64,000 nt of DNA from Vesta saturnalis (GCA_036346205.1 JARFJB010001278.1:5676001-5740000); one strand, 5' to 3'. Counted from the stretch's first letter, positions 33,526 through 44,720 are shown. The notes: a model not told the origin generated them from the letters alone. Made by a program: numbers and translations.

Positions 33526-33780
33526 CACTCACAAAGCTGTTTTTCCATACTTTGCCGCCCTGGGCACAGCAAAATTTAGCGCCTTGTCTTTGTGAAGGAG
33601 TGAGTAAATATGATTTGTTACTTACCTCAGATTAGTTTTCATGAGTTTTAAACAGCAATATAACAGGTATAAAATAATTAAATAAATAAAATTATTGGAG
33701 AGTTGAACGGCTAAAAATATTATGTTACACATTAGGGTGGGCCATTCTTATAGTTGGCAAATTTTATTTTTTTTAATTAA

Positions 33781-34060
33781 GCTATACAATAGGTAGCAAA
33801 AGATGCCTTTTCAAAAAAGAACGGCGAAAAAAGTGAAAATCTTTTGCCCTCTATAAGCCCTTACATTTTAGGATTTTTTAAAAAAATACCCACTTACATT
33901 CTCATACTTAGCAAATGTAACTTATTTGAATCCAGCTATACAATAGGTACCAAAGTATGTATTTTGCAACATTTAAGAGTTTTTAAAAAAGAACGACGAA
34001 AAAGTTTAAACCTTTTGCCCTCTACAAGCCCTTCAATATTAGGATTTTTTAAAATAACAT
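33781..34060. repeat. Diverged ~153-bp tandem duplication
   Basis: GCTATACAATAGGTAGCAAA near 33781 recurs as GCTATACAATAGGTACCAAA near 33934. Each is followed at similar distance by AAAAAAGAACGRCGAAAAA, CTTTTGCCCTCTAYAAGCCC and TTAGGATTTTTTAAAA. Confidence 0.75.
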
Positions 34061-34100
34061 ATTGTTTGTGTATAAAAATGGTTTTTTCGTGCTTATTAGT

Positions 34101-36056
34101 TTAATTGCAAAAATTAAAGTACAGTAGTGTATAATAACAATAGAAAATAAATGTATTCGAAAAATTAAACAATATTATATTCACTTTTGTTTTCAAAAGA
34201 TGGGAGGCAACTTCTGACTTTATTCGTGCACGAATAAATCCGTCTCTGGACTCTTGACCACTGACAGATCTCGATGCTTCTGTCACTAATTTCACACACT
34301 TTTCAACAGCCTGTGTGTGACATGGAAAGCGTGCAATGTCTACTACTGGTGCAGTAGGATTATTTATAAACCTTTTAAGGGTATCATTAGTTATACTATG
34401 CAATATCGGGGGTGGAGTTACTTTAAGATCAACCCAATCAATTAAGTCAGTGTAGTCCGTTGCGGAGAAATTCACTTTGGGTATTACGAATTGTCTTATT
34501 GATGTATCCTCAACAGATTGGTGATTTCTTGACTTGAGAATTCGTCTTAAAGCCAATTCTCTAACAAAATGACGGTCGTCATTCAACATACTCAGAAGAA
34601 TATTTTCGGGGTGTAGAAAATAAGCGTTTCGCTGAATTGCTGGATCGATAACACACTTCAGTTCATCATTTAAGTAGCGCGAAAGTTCAATTGTCTTAAA
34701 TACATGCAGAGCACCGTTTCTACAAGAAGAATGAACTTTTATCGAAAACCACATGGGCGCATAGACTCTTACAACAAATTCAACGAGAACCTTCAAATTG
34801 GCCTATGGATTCTCTGCAGCAAGATACAGCCGCAACAACCGGTTAGCCTTCGTAACCCACCTGGCGCGGGATAATATTCCTGGATTGCGATTTGCCAAAT
34901 TCGGGGGGCAATGGCCAGAGGTAACTGCTTGACATGCCTCATACAAATATTGTTGATCATTGTTGAGATCTTTTGGATCGAGTTCTATGGAATTGCCTTG
35001 TATAGACTCAAAATTAGCAATTGGCAATTGCTCACAATTTTCAAGACATTTGCCAATTGGTCCAGAATATTCTTTGGGACCTGCAGTACCTCCGTCAAGA
35101 TACTGGAACAAGTGTCTTAACGGCAGTTCATTTGCATGTAGTTGGCAAATACACCACTGTAAAGGTCGTTTTAGTAGTGTTTCAAAGTACCTAATTGCAC
35201 CATTTTTGGTGCCAGTATTGACAACAGTGCCATCGCAACCAATTTGATCCAACACTATACCACTTGTAACACAAAAATCGTAAATGCTTTGAGCGATCGA
35301 TTTTCCAGTGCCAGAAGTCAAGGTGACATGACCTATATATATCGAGCCCGGTTCCTCAACAAGAGATATATGTTCTTCATTTATGGTTCTACGATGAAAA
35401 CGATTATCTATTTTCTCTTGGTATAATGTCTTATCCCTCCGTCCATCAAAGAAAATACTTTCTATTGGTTCAAGAGTAGCTGCAGATGTGTTCCGGAGGG
35501 AACACTTGCGAGCTCTCCTTACTTTATTTTTGTCAATTATCTTTGATGAATCTTCTCTTGTTATAATTCCAACATCTTGTAAGACTGCAGACGCGATTGC
35601 GGCAGCCGATCTGTATGAAATACCAAACTGGTCACAGACTCTTGCTAGTGTTGGAAGCTGTAGTATGTTAGGACATATTTGCTTATTTGAAATACAACCT
35701 GAGGTTCCTGCTGTTTCTAATGTGCTCTTAGTCGTAACATTTACATCGGAAATAATGTTGGATGAGCTGCTGGCTAGTGGTAAATTATTATTAGATGCTT
35801 GATCTATATTAATCAGATGCTTATTGTTCCGTTCCTTGTTCTTAGACTTTCTTTCTTCCAGTTTTTTTATTCGTGCACTTTCTGCAACATCAATACCTCT
35901 GATAGCCATTCTTCTAACTGATCTTTGATCTAAAAGGAAATTTTGTTCTATAACAGGCACTTTTCGGGATTTTTCACATTTACGATTAGAAAATAGTTAA
36001 CATTTGCATGCAGCAATATCAAATAAATTAGTCTCACATGTGTTTTTAAAAGTCGT
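34101..36056 (-). pseudogene. Unclassified ~640-residue protein with transposase-like motifs
   Basis: One reading frame on the minus strand runs from about 36056 to 34101, broken by TAA near 36000 and TAG at 34803. Numbering from 35960: an N-terminal Cys-rich tail lies upstream (LFDIAACKC ... CEKSRKVPV). Residues 1-60 are basic (QRSVRRMAI, ARIKKLEERKSKNKER). 100-130 is a short helical region. From 160: D172 (FFDGRRDKT), D243 (QIGCDGTVV) and CQLH at 272-275, an arrangement like the D...D...C-x2-H of several eukaryotic transposases. After the TAG come NAYFLHPENILLSML and, near the C-terminus, FPCHTQAVEKCVKLVTEA and GQESRDGFIRARI. I recall similar unnamed proteins from insects, hydra and fish but know no assigned function. 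It abuts a hAT remnant on the same strand. Confidence 0.55.
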
Positions 36057-36061
36057 AACTT

Positions 36062-37400
36062 TTAACTGATAATTATATAAGCCTTTCTGCGTCGCTTCAA
36101 TTCAGCAATTATTTGGTCCAGGATAGCCTTGAATGTCTCAAATTGAAGAGACTGTTTAGAATCGAAGATCGTGTAGATTTCTTCATTCTGCACGAATGGG
36201 AATTTTCTCTTTTTTTTTTGTCTTCTCAGCTCCCTCTTTCCAGCTTTATACATTTAGGTCGGTGGCTTTCGTGTATATTTCTTCGAACCTCGATGATCTC
36301 ATATAACAAGTCTACTGCCGGCATTATATCCGAGTTGACTTGTTTAAGACTTTTATCTTATTCATTCTTTCGAGTACAGTTGTCCATAAAACCAATATGA
36401 ACGCTGTATCATTGCGGTTCAACTTTTTTTTCTAGTAATCGAGCTTCATGTTTTGTGGCTTTATTATGTTGCTTGTCATTGGTACTTTATCTTAAACATG
36501 TTAGAAAATGTCATAGTCACCTATCAGCGCTGCTGACGCATCATGACACGCAGATCAACAGGTTTCACTCAACGACTTCAAGATAGAGAATTTTCCATCT
36601 GCTTTTTTCAAATGGTCGCTTATTTTGTGCCACTTGTACTGCTTTCTTGCAACATTTTGCAGCACAGGTTCCCACCAAGTTCACAGAATGAGTTATGTAA
36701 GGCACGTGCATCGCAAGATCATTGCATCGTTTAATTTTTGTTTGCAAGTCCGGGTATGCGCCAGACATCATAGCATTATCCTCTGAAATTTTTCAATTCT
36801 AAATTATTATCCTCAAATGATGTAGTGATAACCGTTTCAAGAGACTCCGATTTATGGCTGTAGATTGGAATAAGGCGTACTGCTGGAACTCCAGAGGCAT
36901 TAACAAACCTGAAAACAGCACTCAATTGATCAATATGGGGAATATATGGAGTAGAATCAACTATCAATCAATTCGCTTTTTTTACTTCTTCAATAACTTT
37001 ATTCCTCACTTCTGATCCAGTTATAGTGATTAGCTCGCTGCAAATACTGGATTTCGATATTTTTTTAAATGTTCTGCAAGAGAGTCATCAAACTCCGCAA
37101 TAAGCTCCAACAAACCAAGATAATTCCCATTCTGTGTTGAGCCGATTTTTTCATTTGATCCCCGAAACGCTACTCTTCTCGAAGCTAAAAATTTGACGAC
37201 TGCCACTAACCGTTTGAAGACTGATCGCCAATAAAACTTCTCGGATTCAAACTGACCTTTCAGTTTGGAATCAATTGTTGACTTTGTTCGTCGTCGTGCT
37301 GTCAGTTCCAGGACATGCTTGCGGTGTTCGTGACCCTGTAAATATGTAATGGGAATAATTGCACTGATAAAATTCAGCAAAAATAACTAATAATTTATGG
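36062..37400 (-). pseudogene. hAT transposase remnant (ZMYM1-like)
   Basis: Minus-strand blocks in family order are separated by stops. 37380-37030 has HEHRKHVLELTARRRTKSTI, YWRSVFKRLVAVVKFLASRR, FRGSNEKIGSTQNGNYLGLL and LIAEFDDSLAEHLKKY. 36967-36776 has LIVDSTPYIPHIDQLSAVFR, the first catalytic Asp region, then RLIPIYSHKSESLE. 36771-36565 has PYITHSVNLVGTCAAKCC, the His-containing motif that follows the second catalytic residue. 36253-36062 ends with FETFKAILDQIIAELKRRRK. This matches the zinc-finger MYM type 1-like hAT group widespread in animals. The C-terminal dimerisation region is absent, truncated at the junction with the neighbouring unclassified protein. Confidence 0.75.
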
Positions 37401-37509
37401 CTACATGAAAGTATATATCAAGAAGTGTCCGATTCAAAGTAGTTCTTTCAAATATTTTAATTTAACGTTATCCGAAATGGCTACATAGTACGAAATTGCA
37501 TTTATTTTC

Positions 37510-37704
37510 TACAGGGTATCCCAACATAGACTATTGAACTAAACTTATGGTTTTTCCAGATTGAAATATTAAAGTCCAAAATCATATTTTATTAATTTGT
37601 AATAACTAACATTGATAAGTAAAAGAAACGAATTGTATGTAGGATTTTTTTTGGATCCTTATCATATAAATTAGAATTTTATGGGAAAAGTTAAACACTC
37701 TGTA
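37510..37704. mobile_element. Small TACAGGGT-ended element (possible MITE)
   Basis: TACAGGGTATC at 37510 and the inverse of TACAGAGTGTT at 37704 bound about 195 bp of AT-rich non-coding DNA. The ends resemble those of the mariner-like elements at 23.7-29.5 kb, but only the outer 8-11 bases match. A TA duplication is seen on the right side only. Confidence 0.3.
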
Positions 37705-37804
37705 TAATTCGGAGTGAAAGTGTTTAAATTTGATTTATAATGTTGTCATGCAATGTTGTACTTATAATTCTTCTCTTTTTTATTTATTTAATGTTTTTAT
37801 TCAA

Positions 37805-38335
37805 CTCACTTCTGTCTGTCCAGTTCAAAACTAGTAATTTTCAGCAACTTCCTGATCTCCGATTGAGCTCAAATTTGGCATACATTGGTACTCTTGATGA
37901 CAATATACGAATGCGTGTTTTCTGCTTTGACATTTGCTGCCAAATTTGGCCAAATATGGTCGAGATTTTTGTTTATAAAGGTGGAACCTTGAAAATGTTG
38001 ACTTAAGCTTTTCGCATAATACCATACACAAAAATATGTGACAGGTTGAGTTTCAAGGTCAGGGGGTTGCATTGCGGCCAAATTTGGCCAAATATGGCCT
38101 TGAAATTCAGGACTTAATCATTTAGCATAAGACGATGCACAAAACTATACGACAAGTTGAGTTCAAGATCAGGGGGATGCGCCCGGGGGGCTCAAAGTAT
38201 TGGATTCAGTAAAAAAATCAACTATTTTCCCATCTCCGGTTGAGCTGAATTTCGGCATACATGTGTATATTGGCCAAGTAAATTGGACATTTTTGTTTAT
38301 AAAACTGGGGTCTTGAAAAATTGAGTTTCTTTCTT
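37805..38335. repeat. Degenerate ~120-136-bp tandem repeats
   Basis: CCAAATTTGGCCAAATATGG occurs near 37941 and 38077. GACAGGTTGAGTTTCAAGGT near 38040 and GACAAGTTGAGTTCAAGATC near 38152 are each followed by AGGGGG-T/A-TGC. GAGCTCAAATTTGGCATACA (37863) and GAGCTGAATTTCGGCATACA (38237) mark two ends. No coding potential. Confidence 0.6.
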
Positions 38336-38368
38336 TGTTGGAACTTACACCCAAGCGACTAAAAAGTA

Positions 38369-38719
38369 GAAAATAAAAATAAGTAAAAAAAAAACATTTT
38401 TAAAAAACGCTTTTATTTCCAAATGTACTAAAAAGAATAAAATAATTTTGTTATCCACCCATTAACGTCAAAAATTTTTGTGACTAAGAATAAAAGTGTG
38501 AGGCGCTATTTGTAGTGCCTTGCACTTAATTGTTTGAATGTAGGTGTTAATAGGCTTTGTTATAAGTATAAGATACCATGTATGCCCCACACTTTTATTT
38601 TTAGTCACAAACATTTTTGATGTTAATGGGCAGATAAAAAAATTGTTTTATTCTTTTTAGTACATTTGGAAATAAAAGCGTTTTTTAAAAATGTTTTTTT
38701 TTTACTTATTTTTATTCTC
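38369..38719. mobile_element. 351-bp foldback MITE
   Basis: Left arm from GAAAATAAAAATAAG (38369) to about 38505; right arm from about 38588 to CTTATTTTTATTCTC (38719). The arms are about 130 bp each, near-identical inverted copies (for example AACGCTTTTATTTCCAAATG on both strands), around an ~85-bp loop. No target duplication was identified. Confidence 0.85.
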
Positions 38720-39499
38720 ATTGAAGTTAGATTTTACAAAATTAAAAAACATAACAATTTCACACTTTAATAGACGATATTTCTGAATACGCTTAAAACT
38801 ATGCTACATAATTTTATATTAATATTAGGATACTTACAAAATATATGAGAAAAAAATATATTTCCATTACAAAAATGACAATTTTAGTTCACTAATCGAT
38901 GCTGAGACCTCTAGTAGAAAATGAAACTGGGTAATTTTGAAATGTACATATGTAACATCGGTATTTATCACATAGCAAAACGCTGAATTCGATATATCAA
39001 CTAGTAATAACTCTTGACTGTTTACAAATACCTAAGTGGGGTATCCTGTATATATTTTAATTATTAGATCGCGTACCAATAGTTAGAAAGCGAGAATGGC
39101 CAATACGCTGCGCCGCTGAATGGTCCAGCGATGGGGGGAAAGTTTCAGTAGACGAACACGTGGCGCCCAGATTTACCGCCTTCTATAATTTTGCCGCTAT
39201 GGGCACGTGCCCTTTGGGCCCGCACGGTAGAAGCGGACCTGACCACACATGCGCCATCGGAATTAAATTTTGCGCTTTAATAATGTGAAGTGTATATAGA
39301 GAAATTTCTATCGACAGTTATCTTTAGTATGCAGCCAACTTGTAATCACATATCAACCAACTTATACATAAAAATTTTATTTTGTTATGCGATATTTGTC
39401 TATTTTGCTTCATAAAAAATAAGCATTGAAATAAGAATTCGTTTCACTAGCTTTAATGAAAAAATGAATAAATTAATCAAATCCGTATAAAAATAAAAA
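38720..39499. other. Non-coding stretch with a GC-richer island
   Basis: No gene. About 39085-39260 is less AT-rich (GGCCAATACGCTGCGCCGCT, CACGTGCCCTTTGGGCCCGC) but shows no recognisable element. Confidence 0.4.
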
Positions 39500-39690
39500 T
39501 AGATAAATAAATATTAAATTAAACAAAACAAATAACTAACTCTAATTCGGAAATATAAATTAAAAATAATTAAATCATTTGGTCACAAATAAGTAACAAC
39601 AGCAAGTCCGGTAAATAGCACGAGAACCAAGAATCTCGTAGGGAACGATCTAATTTAAATATGTGAGCGATAATTATGTAAATAAAAAAT
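39500..39690. repeat. Dispersed repeat of unknown class, copy 2
   Basis: Same-orientation partner of 1786-1995, ending at the GGAACGATCTAATTTAAATA region. See copy 1. Confidence 0.6.
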
Positions 39691-40027
39691 AAAATAATGT
39701 CCTCGCCAGGAAAGTTTACCGCTACGTCATTAATTTATGAATTTAGCTATCCAATTTGTTTATCCTGTCTTCTCATATGAAACAGTGAATTAAATAAGGA
39801 TAGTGAACATTCGTAGTGCATTTGTCGAAATCGACATACGGTATTGAATAAGCAAATGTAGTAGAAAGAGTAAACCGCTAAACGCGAAATCGATTTGTTT
39901 TATATGCACTTGAATTTAATTCTCTTCGGACTAATATTACATAACCTCCATTTGTTTGTTTATCCTTTGAGTGTCTCCTCATTTCCTACATTTACTTCTT
40001 TTAATCATCATTTATTACACACTCTAA

Positions 40028-42470
40028 CCCTTTCGGGGTGGTATTCAGAAAAAGTAATTTAAAATATTTTGTTATTATTTTGTGAAAACATTGTTATATG
40101 TTAATCCAATTTTACCAACAGTTACGTTAAAATGTGAAGGGATTGGATGAGGGGTGGCGGTCCTATGTGTACCAACCGTCATTTCCGTTGGTACTTATAT
40201 GTACCAACCGTCCTGTATAAATAAGTAATAACAGTAATTAGAATATTATTTATTGGTCAGTTGAACAAAGTTTCTTTTTACTAAACTGTATGGTATAACA
40301 TGAAACAGTTTTTACACAAAGGGATGTTGCACTGCTGACAGAGTCTTTGTTTTGGTTTGCTTTTTGTGTTCAGTACATCTTACACATCTCCTTCTGGTTG
40401 TTCCTTCAACTGGCGAATGTAATGAGACTTCACCATATAGCTTTCTCTTTTTTGAAGTAACACCTTTTCTTACATAATGTCTGGTTGTGTAGCTGGCTCC
40501 CTCTGCGAGCAACTCTTAAGACAACTTCACCAAAAATGGAGGAAACGATATTTTTTCTCGTCTAACTTGGTTGTACATTATCCAAGCATTTGCTGCTGCC
40601 ATGTTCAATAGAGCGTAAAATACTTTCTTCCGCCATTTGGCGGATTTCCTATTATGATCATAAAGACCTATAGTGTGATCTGCGCGATCAACCCCTCTCA
40701 TTATTTTCCTGTAGTAGGCAATTTATTCAGGGCAATCAACTTGTTTTGTTGAACCAGTTTTTGTTATTTTTCGAAATTTCCTTAGTATTAGGGTAATGAC
40801 AGTTACGTATCACAGTACCATTTCACATATAGCAAACCATCGGGAGAGGACAAAAACTTGCATGCTCCTTTCTCTAGCTTTCTTTCTATAACAGGAACAT
40901 TTACTCTATTTGTCATAACTGTTCTTAAACCGGGATACCTTAGAGTTTGTAGCAGTCTCACACTAGTAAAAAAGCGATCGAAGCACAATACCACATCGTT
41001 GACTTTTATTGTTGATGCCAGTGAGTTGACAACCCTTTCACCGAAAGTATCATCTGGAATAGCAACGGATCTTTACCTGTATAAATATTAAAATCGTAGG
41101 TGTATCCTGTGGCGCTATCACAACGAAGCCACATTTTTATGCCCCTTTTTGAAGGCTTTAGAGGCATATACTGTTTCAGTGATGACTTACCTTAGAATTT
41201 TGTCATGGATTCGTCGATACTTTGAGTTGTACTATCCTGACGACATCGTTGAAACGTATATTTCAGACAATCCACTAGCCTATCGACGTAGTACGTTTTT
41301 GGTGCTTCTTCTGGTTTCTCTGGGGAGTATAATATAATATAATTTTGAAGCCAGCAATAGAAATCTATCTCGTGAGATAGCGTGTCTTATTGCTTCATTT
41401 CCCATAGACTTCTTAGTACTCCAGTAATGTTTCAAAGCCGGAAGCTTATTATAAGACATAATAAAGATAGTCCCTGTAATTATTTGTAGTTCACCTTTAT
41501 CTGTCATTTTATCAGACCTTTTTTTTTTACTCGATTGGAAATTTGTAGACGCTCATTTGTATAATTTACAATGTTCAAATAGAGTGAATGTGGAAAAACT
41601 TTGTGAAAAAGCTCCATGTGGTGACAAATTCGTAGTAATGTCTAATGTCAGTTGACAATCTCTTTCAAGTGGTAATTGTTTTGCTGGTGCGAATTGATTA
41701 GTCGGTGTGTTCCATTCAACAACCTCTATAACCCTCTTGTTCTTACCCTTGCCCTTTGTAATAGGTTCATCTCTTTGCAAATCTAAAGGTAAAGAGGCTG
41801 ACTCAAATTCAGCTTCTATTTGTTCATTATCTATATTATTATCTATATATGAACTATTTACATCATCTTTACCTGACTCTTGTTCATAACTTTCATCAGA
41901 ATCGGTATCTGAATTTCCATCGGAGGGTTCGTAATCGTCACTAGAATCTCCGGAAAACGGTTCCGAAAGCTGCTCTTCAAGAAGCTGTTCCAATTCCTTT
42001 GAAGAAAGGGGTTTCTTCATAAATGACCTGAAATACATTTTTATTACTACACAACCTTACAACACTACTGGTACACAGGTGTACCACTAAAAAACCCGAC
42101 TGGTACAAATATGTACCACAACAAGTATTTACGCAAAAAAACGTTCATAATTTTGTCAAATTAATATTTACCTGTTTCTAGATGCGGGTCGATCCATAGT
42201 AACCAAAGAATATTCACAATAACTCGAAAATAAGCACTATTTAGTTGTTTATAAACGAAATAATACACTCTACATGCACGTGTCTAGTACACCAAACTGT
42301 AAACTGAAGGGATGTTGCCTAAGTGCACAATTTTTCACAATGCTCTGACCGTAAATTTTCCAACATACCCAATATTACTGACTGGTACAATTCTCATTTA
42401 AATTTAACTAATATTTTATTTTTCAGGTAGTTTAAACTGGTAACTATATGTACCAGTCGTCCCGAAAGGG
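40028..42470 (-). mobile_element. piggyBac-like element 1
   Basis: Terminal inverted repeats CCCTTTCGGG (40028) and CCCGAAAGGG (42461-42470) border TTAA on the right (42471-42474) and its one-base variant CTAA on the left (40024-40027), as expected for a piggyBac insertion. At 2,443 bp it is the usual size. Subterminal copies of a palindrome-like TGGTACAnATATGTACCA motif occur near 40165-40215 on the left and 42065-42110 and 42430-42458 on the right. It holds one broken minus-strand transposase gene. Confidence 0.85.
40312..42038 (-). pseudogene. piggyBac transposase, broken
   Basis: Minus-strand blocks follow family order. 42038-41553 is an acidic N-terminus (EQLLEEQLSEPFSGDSSDD) and an ITTNLSPHGAF-like region. 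41507-41280 has IFIMSYNKLPALKHYWS and MGNEAIRHAISRDRFLLLAS. A decayed segment follows. 40994-40803 has VLCFDRFFTSVRLLQTLRYP, the region holding a catalytic Asp, and KLEKGACKFLSSPDGLLYVK. 40701-40516 has MRGVDRADHTIGLYD, the third Asp region, and KWRKKVFYALLNMAAANAW. 40512-40312 ends with a Cys-rich tail (RRRCVRCTEHKKQTK). Frameshifts and several stops separate the blocks, so the element cannot move by itself. Confidence 0.85.
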
Positions 42471-42529
42471 TTAAAGAAAATGGTAGTCCCCTGATATCAG
42501 TATCGGCTGTCACAGAAACTAAGTATGAC

Positions 42530-43120
42530 ATTAAGTGCTTCTATTTTAATTCTTTACAATCACGAAATTACAACGTGTAGCAAGCGCCTCGGGTATATCT
42601 GAGAAGACGGTAAGTATGCATGCACATGAATAATATTACAGCACCATCACTCATCTTTTACACATGTTTGACATACTAATTTATGTACAGAAAAACATGT
42701 CACAGTTGACGCAAGTTTAAATGCAGAAATTCGTAACGGCCACATATTAATAAGTGACAGAGGTCTTCATCGTGCAATCCAGTGGCTAGGATTCAGATTT
42801 AAAAAGACTCTAACTGTAGAGCTTTATTGAAAAAAAGGTACATCACAGAAATGCGAATTAAGTTTCTTAAATAACACATTAAAGAGATCAATTCACCTAA
42901 TCGTCGGCCAGTAAACTCTTTTAATTAAAATCATTATGGGCTAATTGTGTGCGACATACTGAAGAAACAATAAAGCAATGGTATAACGAGAATTGTTGAA
43001 CATCACAGTTGACAAACTGATTATTAACATCGGAAACTATTCTGAAACCTCGGATATAGATAATGACTCCGATTAGGACACTTTGACAACCATGTTTCTA
43101 CAAGCTAGAATTAGTGTAAT
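42530..43120 (+). pseudogene. DDE transposase remnant, same family as the left-edge fragment, core deleted
   Basis: Readable pieces are LQRVASASGISEKTVS (about 42562-42612, helix-turn-helix, followed by a GTAAGT donor-like sequence), RGLHRAIQWLGFRFKKTLT (about 42760-42815) and then WANCVRHTEETIKQWYNEN (about 42938-42995). An acidic tail, INIGNYSETSDIDNDSD, ends near 43075. N- and C-terminal parts are present but the catalytic middle between 42840 and 42930 is gone. The C-terminal pattern fits the insect family suggested for 1-647. Stops are frequent. Confidence 0.5.
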
Positions 43121-43639
43121 ACAAGTGTGTTAGTTCATATTTAATACAATAAATTTCTACTAGTAAAGTATTTTAATTATGTAATAACAATAGAGGGTGT
43201 CTGTGAAAGGTTGGGAAATCTCAAAACTGGAGATACTAGAGTCTAAAATATATGGATTGAACCGAACATACCTTAGTCCAAATATCGATAGGTAAAAAAA
43301 TACAGGGAGTCACATACAGCATTATTATCGTAAATAACCTGTCAGAAAATCTTTGTGCCACCCTGTATGCAATAATTCATCGAACAATCTTAATCTCTCA
43401 TCCTTTCTCAACAAAAAAGATGTACTTGTTAGGAGTGTTTAAGTTTTATAGTTTCTGAGATATTTGCTTTTAAACGTCTCAATGCATTTTGAATTCAGTG
43501 TACTACATATTTTTTAACGTAAATCGAGTTACTCTGAAAAACATCCGCATAGTGCTGCTATGGTTTTTAATGTTTATTATAAGATTACCTTCAGTGTCAC
43601 TAATAATTATCAGCTAAAATTTTGTTCTAAACTTAAAAC

Positions 43640-44720
43640 GTTATGGAGTATACGTTGGTCGAATATGCTGATATGCTTTTAATGTATGGGTTGGCACGAT
43701 CTAAAGAGCTCGAAGATTTTACGCCGAAAGATTTCCCAAAAGACAATTGCCCAATTCAAAGACTTTCCAACGTATTGATCAGCGGTTACGAGAAACTGGT
43801 AAGAAACTTTTATTATCTTAAATAGTAAAGGGATGTGAAATTACATTTAACATTAACAATTTTAAAGGTAGTTTTATACCAAATATGGGCCGACATGGTG
43901 GAGTTCCCAGTACTATACGTACAGTTGAAATGGAAGAAAATGTTCTGGATGCTGTCGCTGCAGATCCTACAATTAGTGTTAGGAATGTAGCACACGAATT
44001 ACAGGTTTCAAAATCTACAGTAAACAGCATTTTTCGAGAGCAACTGCTGCATCCATACCACATTCAAATAGTACAAGGTTGAAGCGTGGATGACTACCCT
44101 GCAAGAGTACAATTTTCTACATGGCTTTTAGAGAGGTATAACCAAGATAATGAATTTACTGGCTGAATATTATTTTCGGACGAAGCAGGATTTCCTATGG
44201 ATGGGCCAATCAACTCGCATAAACTACACATTTATGTAGAGGAAAACCCTCACGGTATAAGACAAACCCGGCATCAAGTACAATTTCAAATTAATTTATG
44301 GGCAGCAATAATTGGATGTTATATAATAGGACCTGTTCAGTTACTACCTAGACTAAATGGCCAAAGATATTTAGCATTTCTTGAAGAACAGGTTACGCAA
44401 TCTGTTAGAAGATCTTTCATTGCAAACACGCATGAACATGTGGTTTATGCACGATGGTGCTCCACCTCATTTTAGCTTATTAGTTAGAGAGCATTCAAAT
44501 AGATTATATAGAGACCGATGGATAGGTCGATTAGAACCTGTATCCTGGCCGCCTAGATCACCGAATTTAAATACTTTGGATTTCTTCTTTTTGGCGTGTT
44601 TATAACACTCCCGTGGATACCAAGAATGAACTACGGCAAATAATTTTCCACCATTCCCAGGAAATAAAGAATAACGTTCAAATACTTTGGATATGTTTTA
44701 GAATTCCGTAAATTCTGCCA
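43640..44720 (+). pseudogene. DD41D mariner-like transposase, third family member
   Basis: The start at 43643 (MEYTLVEYADMLLMYGLARS) leads through a slip to LYAERFPKRQLPNSKTFQRI and RPHGGVPSTIRTVE-like sequence. Then come VRNVAHELQVSKSTVNSIFR (helix-turn-helix), LLHPYHIQIVQG and a TGA. After that FSDEAGFPMDG carries the first Asp, INLWAAIIGCYIIGPVQLLP follows, MWFMHDGAPPHFSLLVREH carries the second, and WPPRSPNLNTLDFF the third with 41 residues between. The C-terminus decays after 44600. It is distinct in sequence from the transposases at 24.5 and 27.2 kb. A possible left end is the GGGTGTCTGTGAAAGGTTGG region near 43195; no right end was found. Confidence 0.75.

Noticed and set aside
31765..33528. 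Open frames with repeated FYIYNNHDYNLGVKLAP-like text
   Set aside because: They arise from the 140-bp tandem units of the foldback element on both strands; the frames differ between units and end at unit indels.
31697..33533. CRISPR array for the regularly spaced repeats
   Set aside because: The units are ~140 bp, directly abutting with no unique spacers, inverted on the other side, and the sequence is eukaryotic.
37740..38081. Hydrophobic 88-codon plus frame and overlapping minus frames
   Set aside because: They lie in degenerate tandem repeats and the repeated segments are read in different frames.
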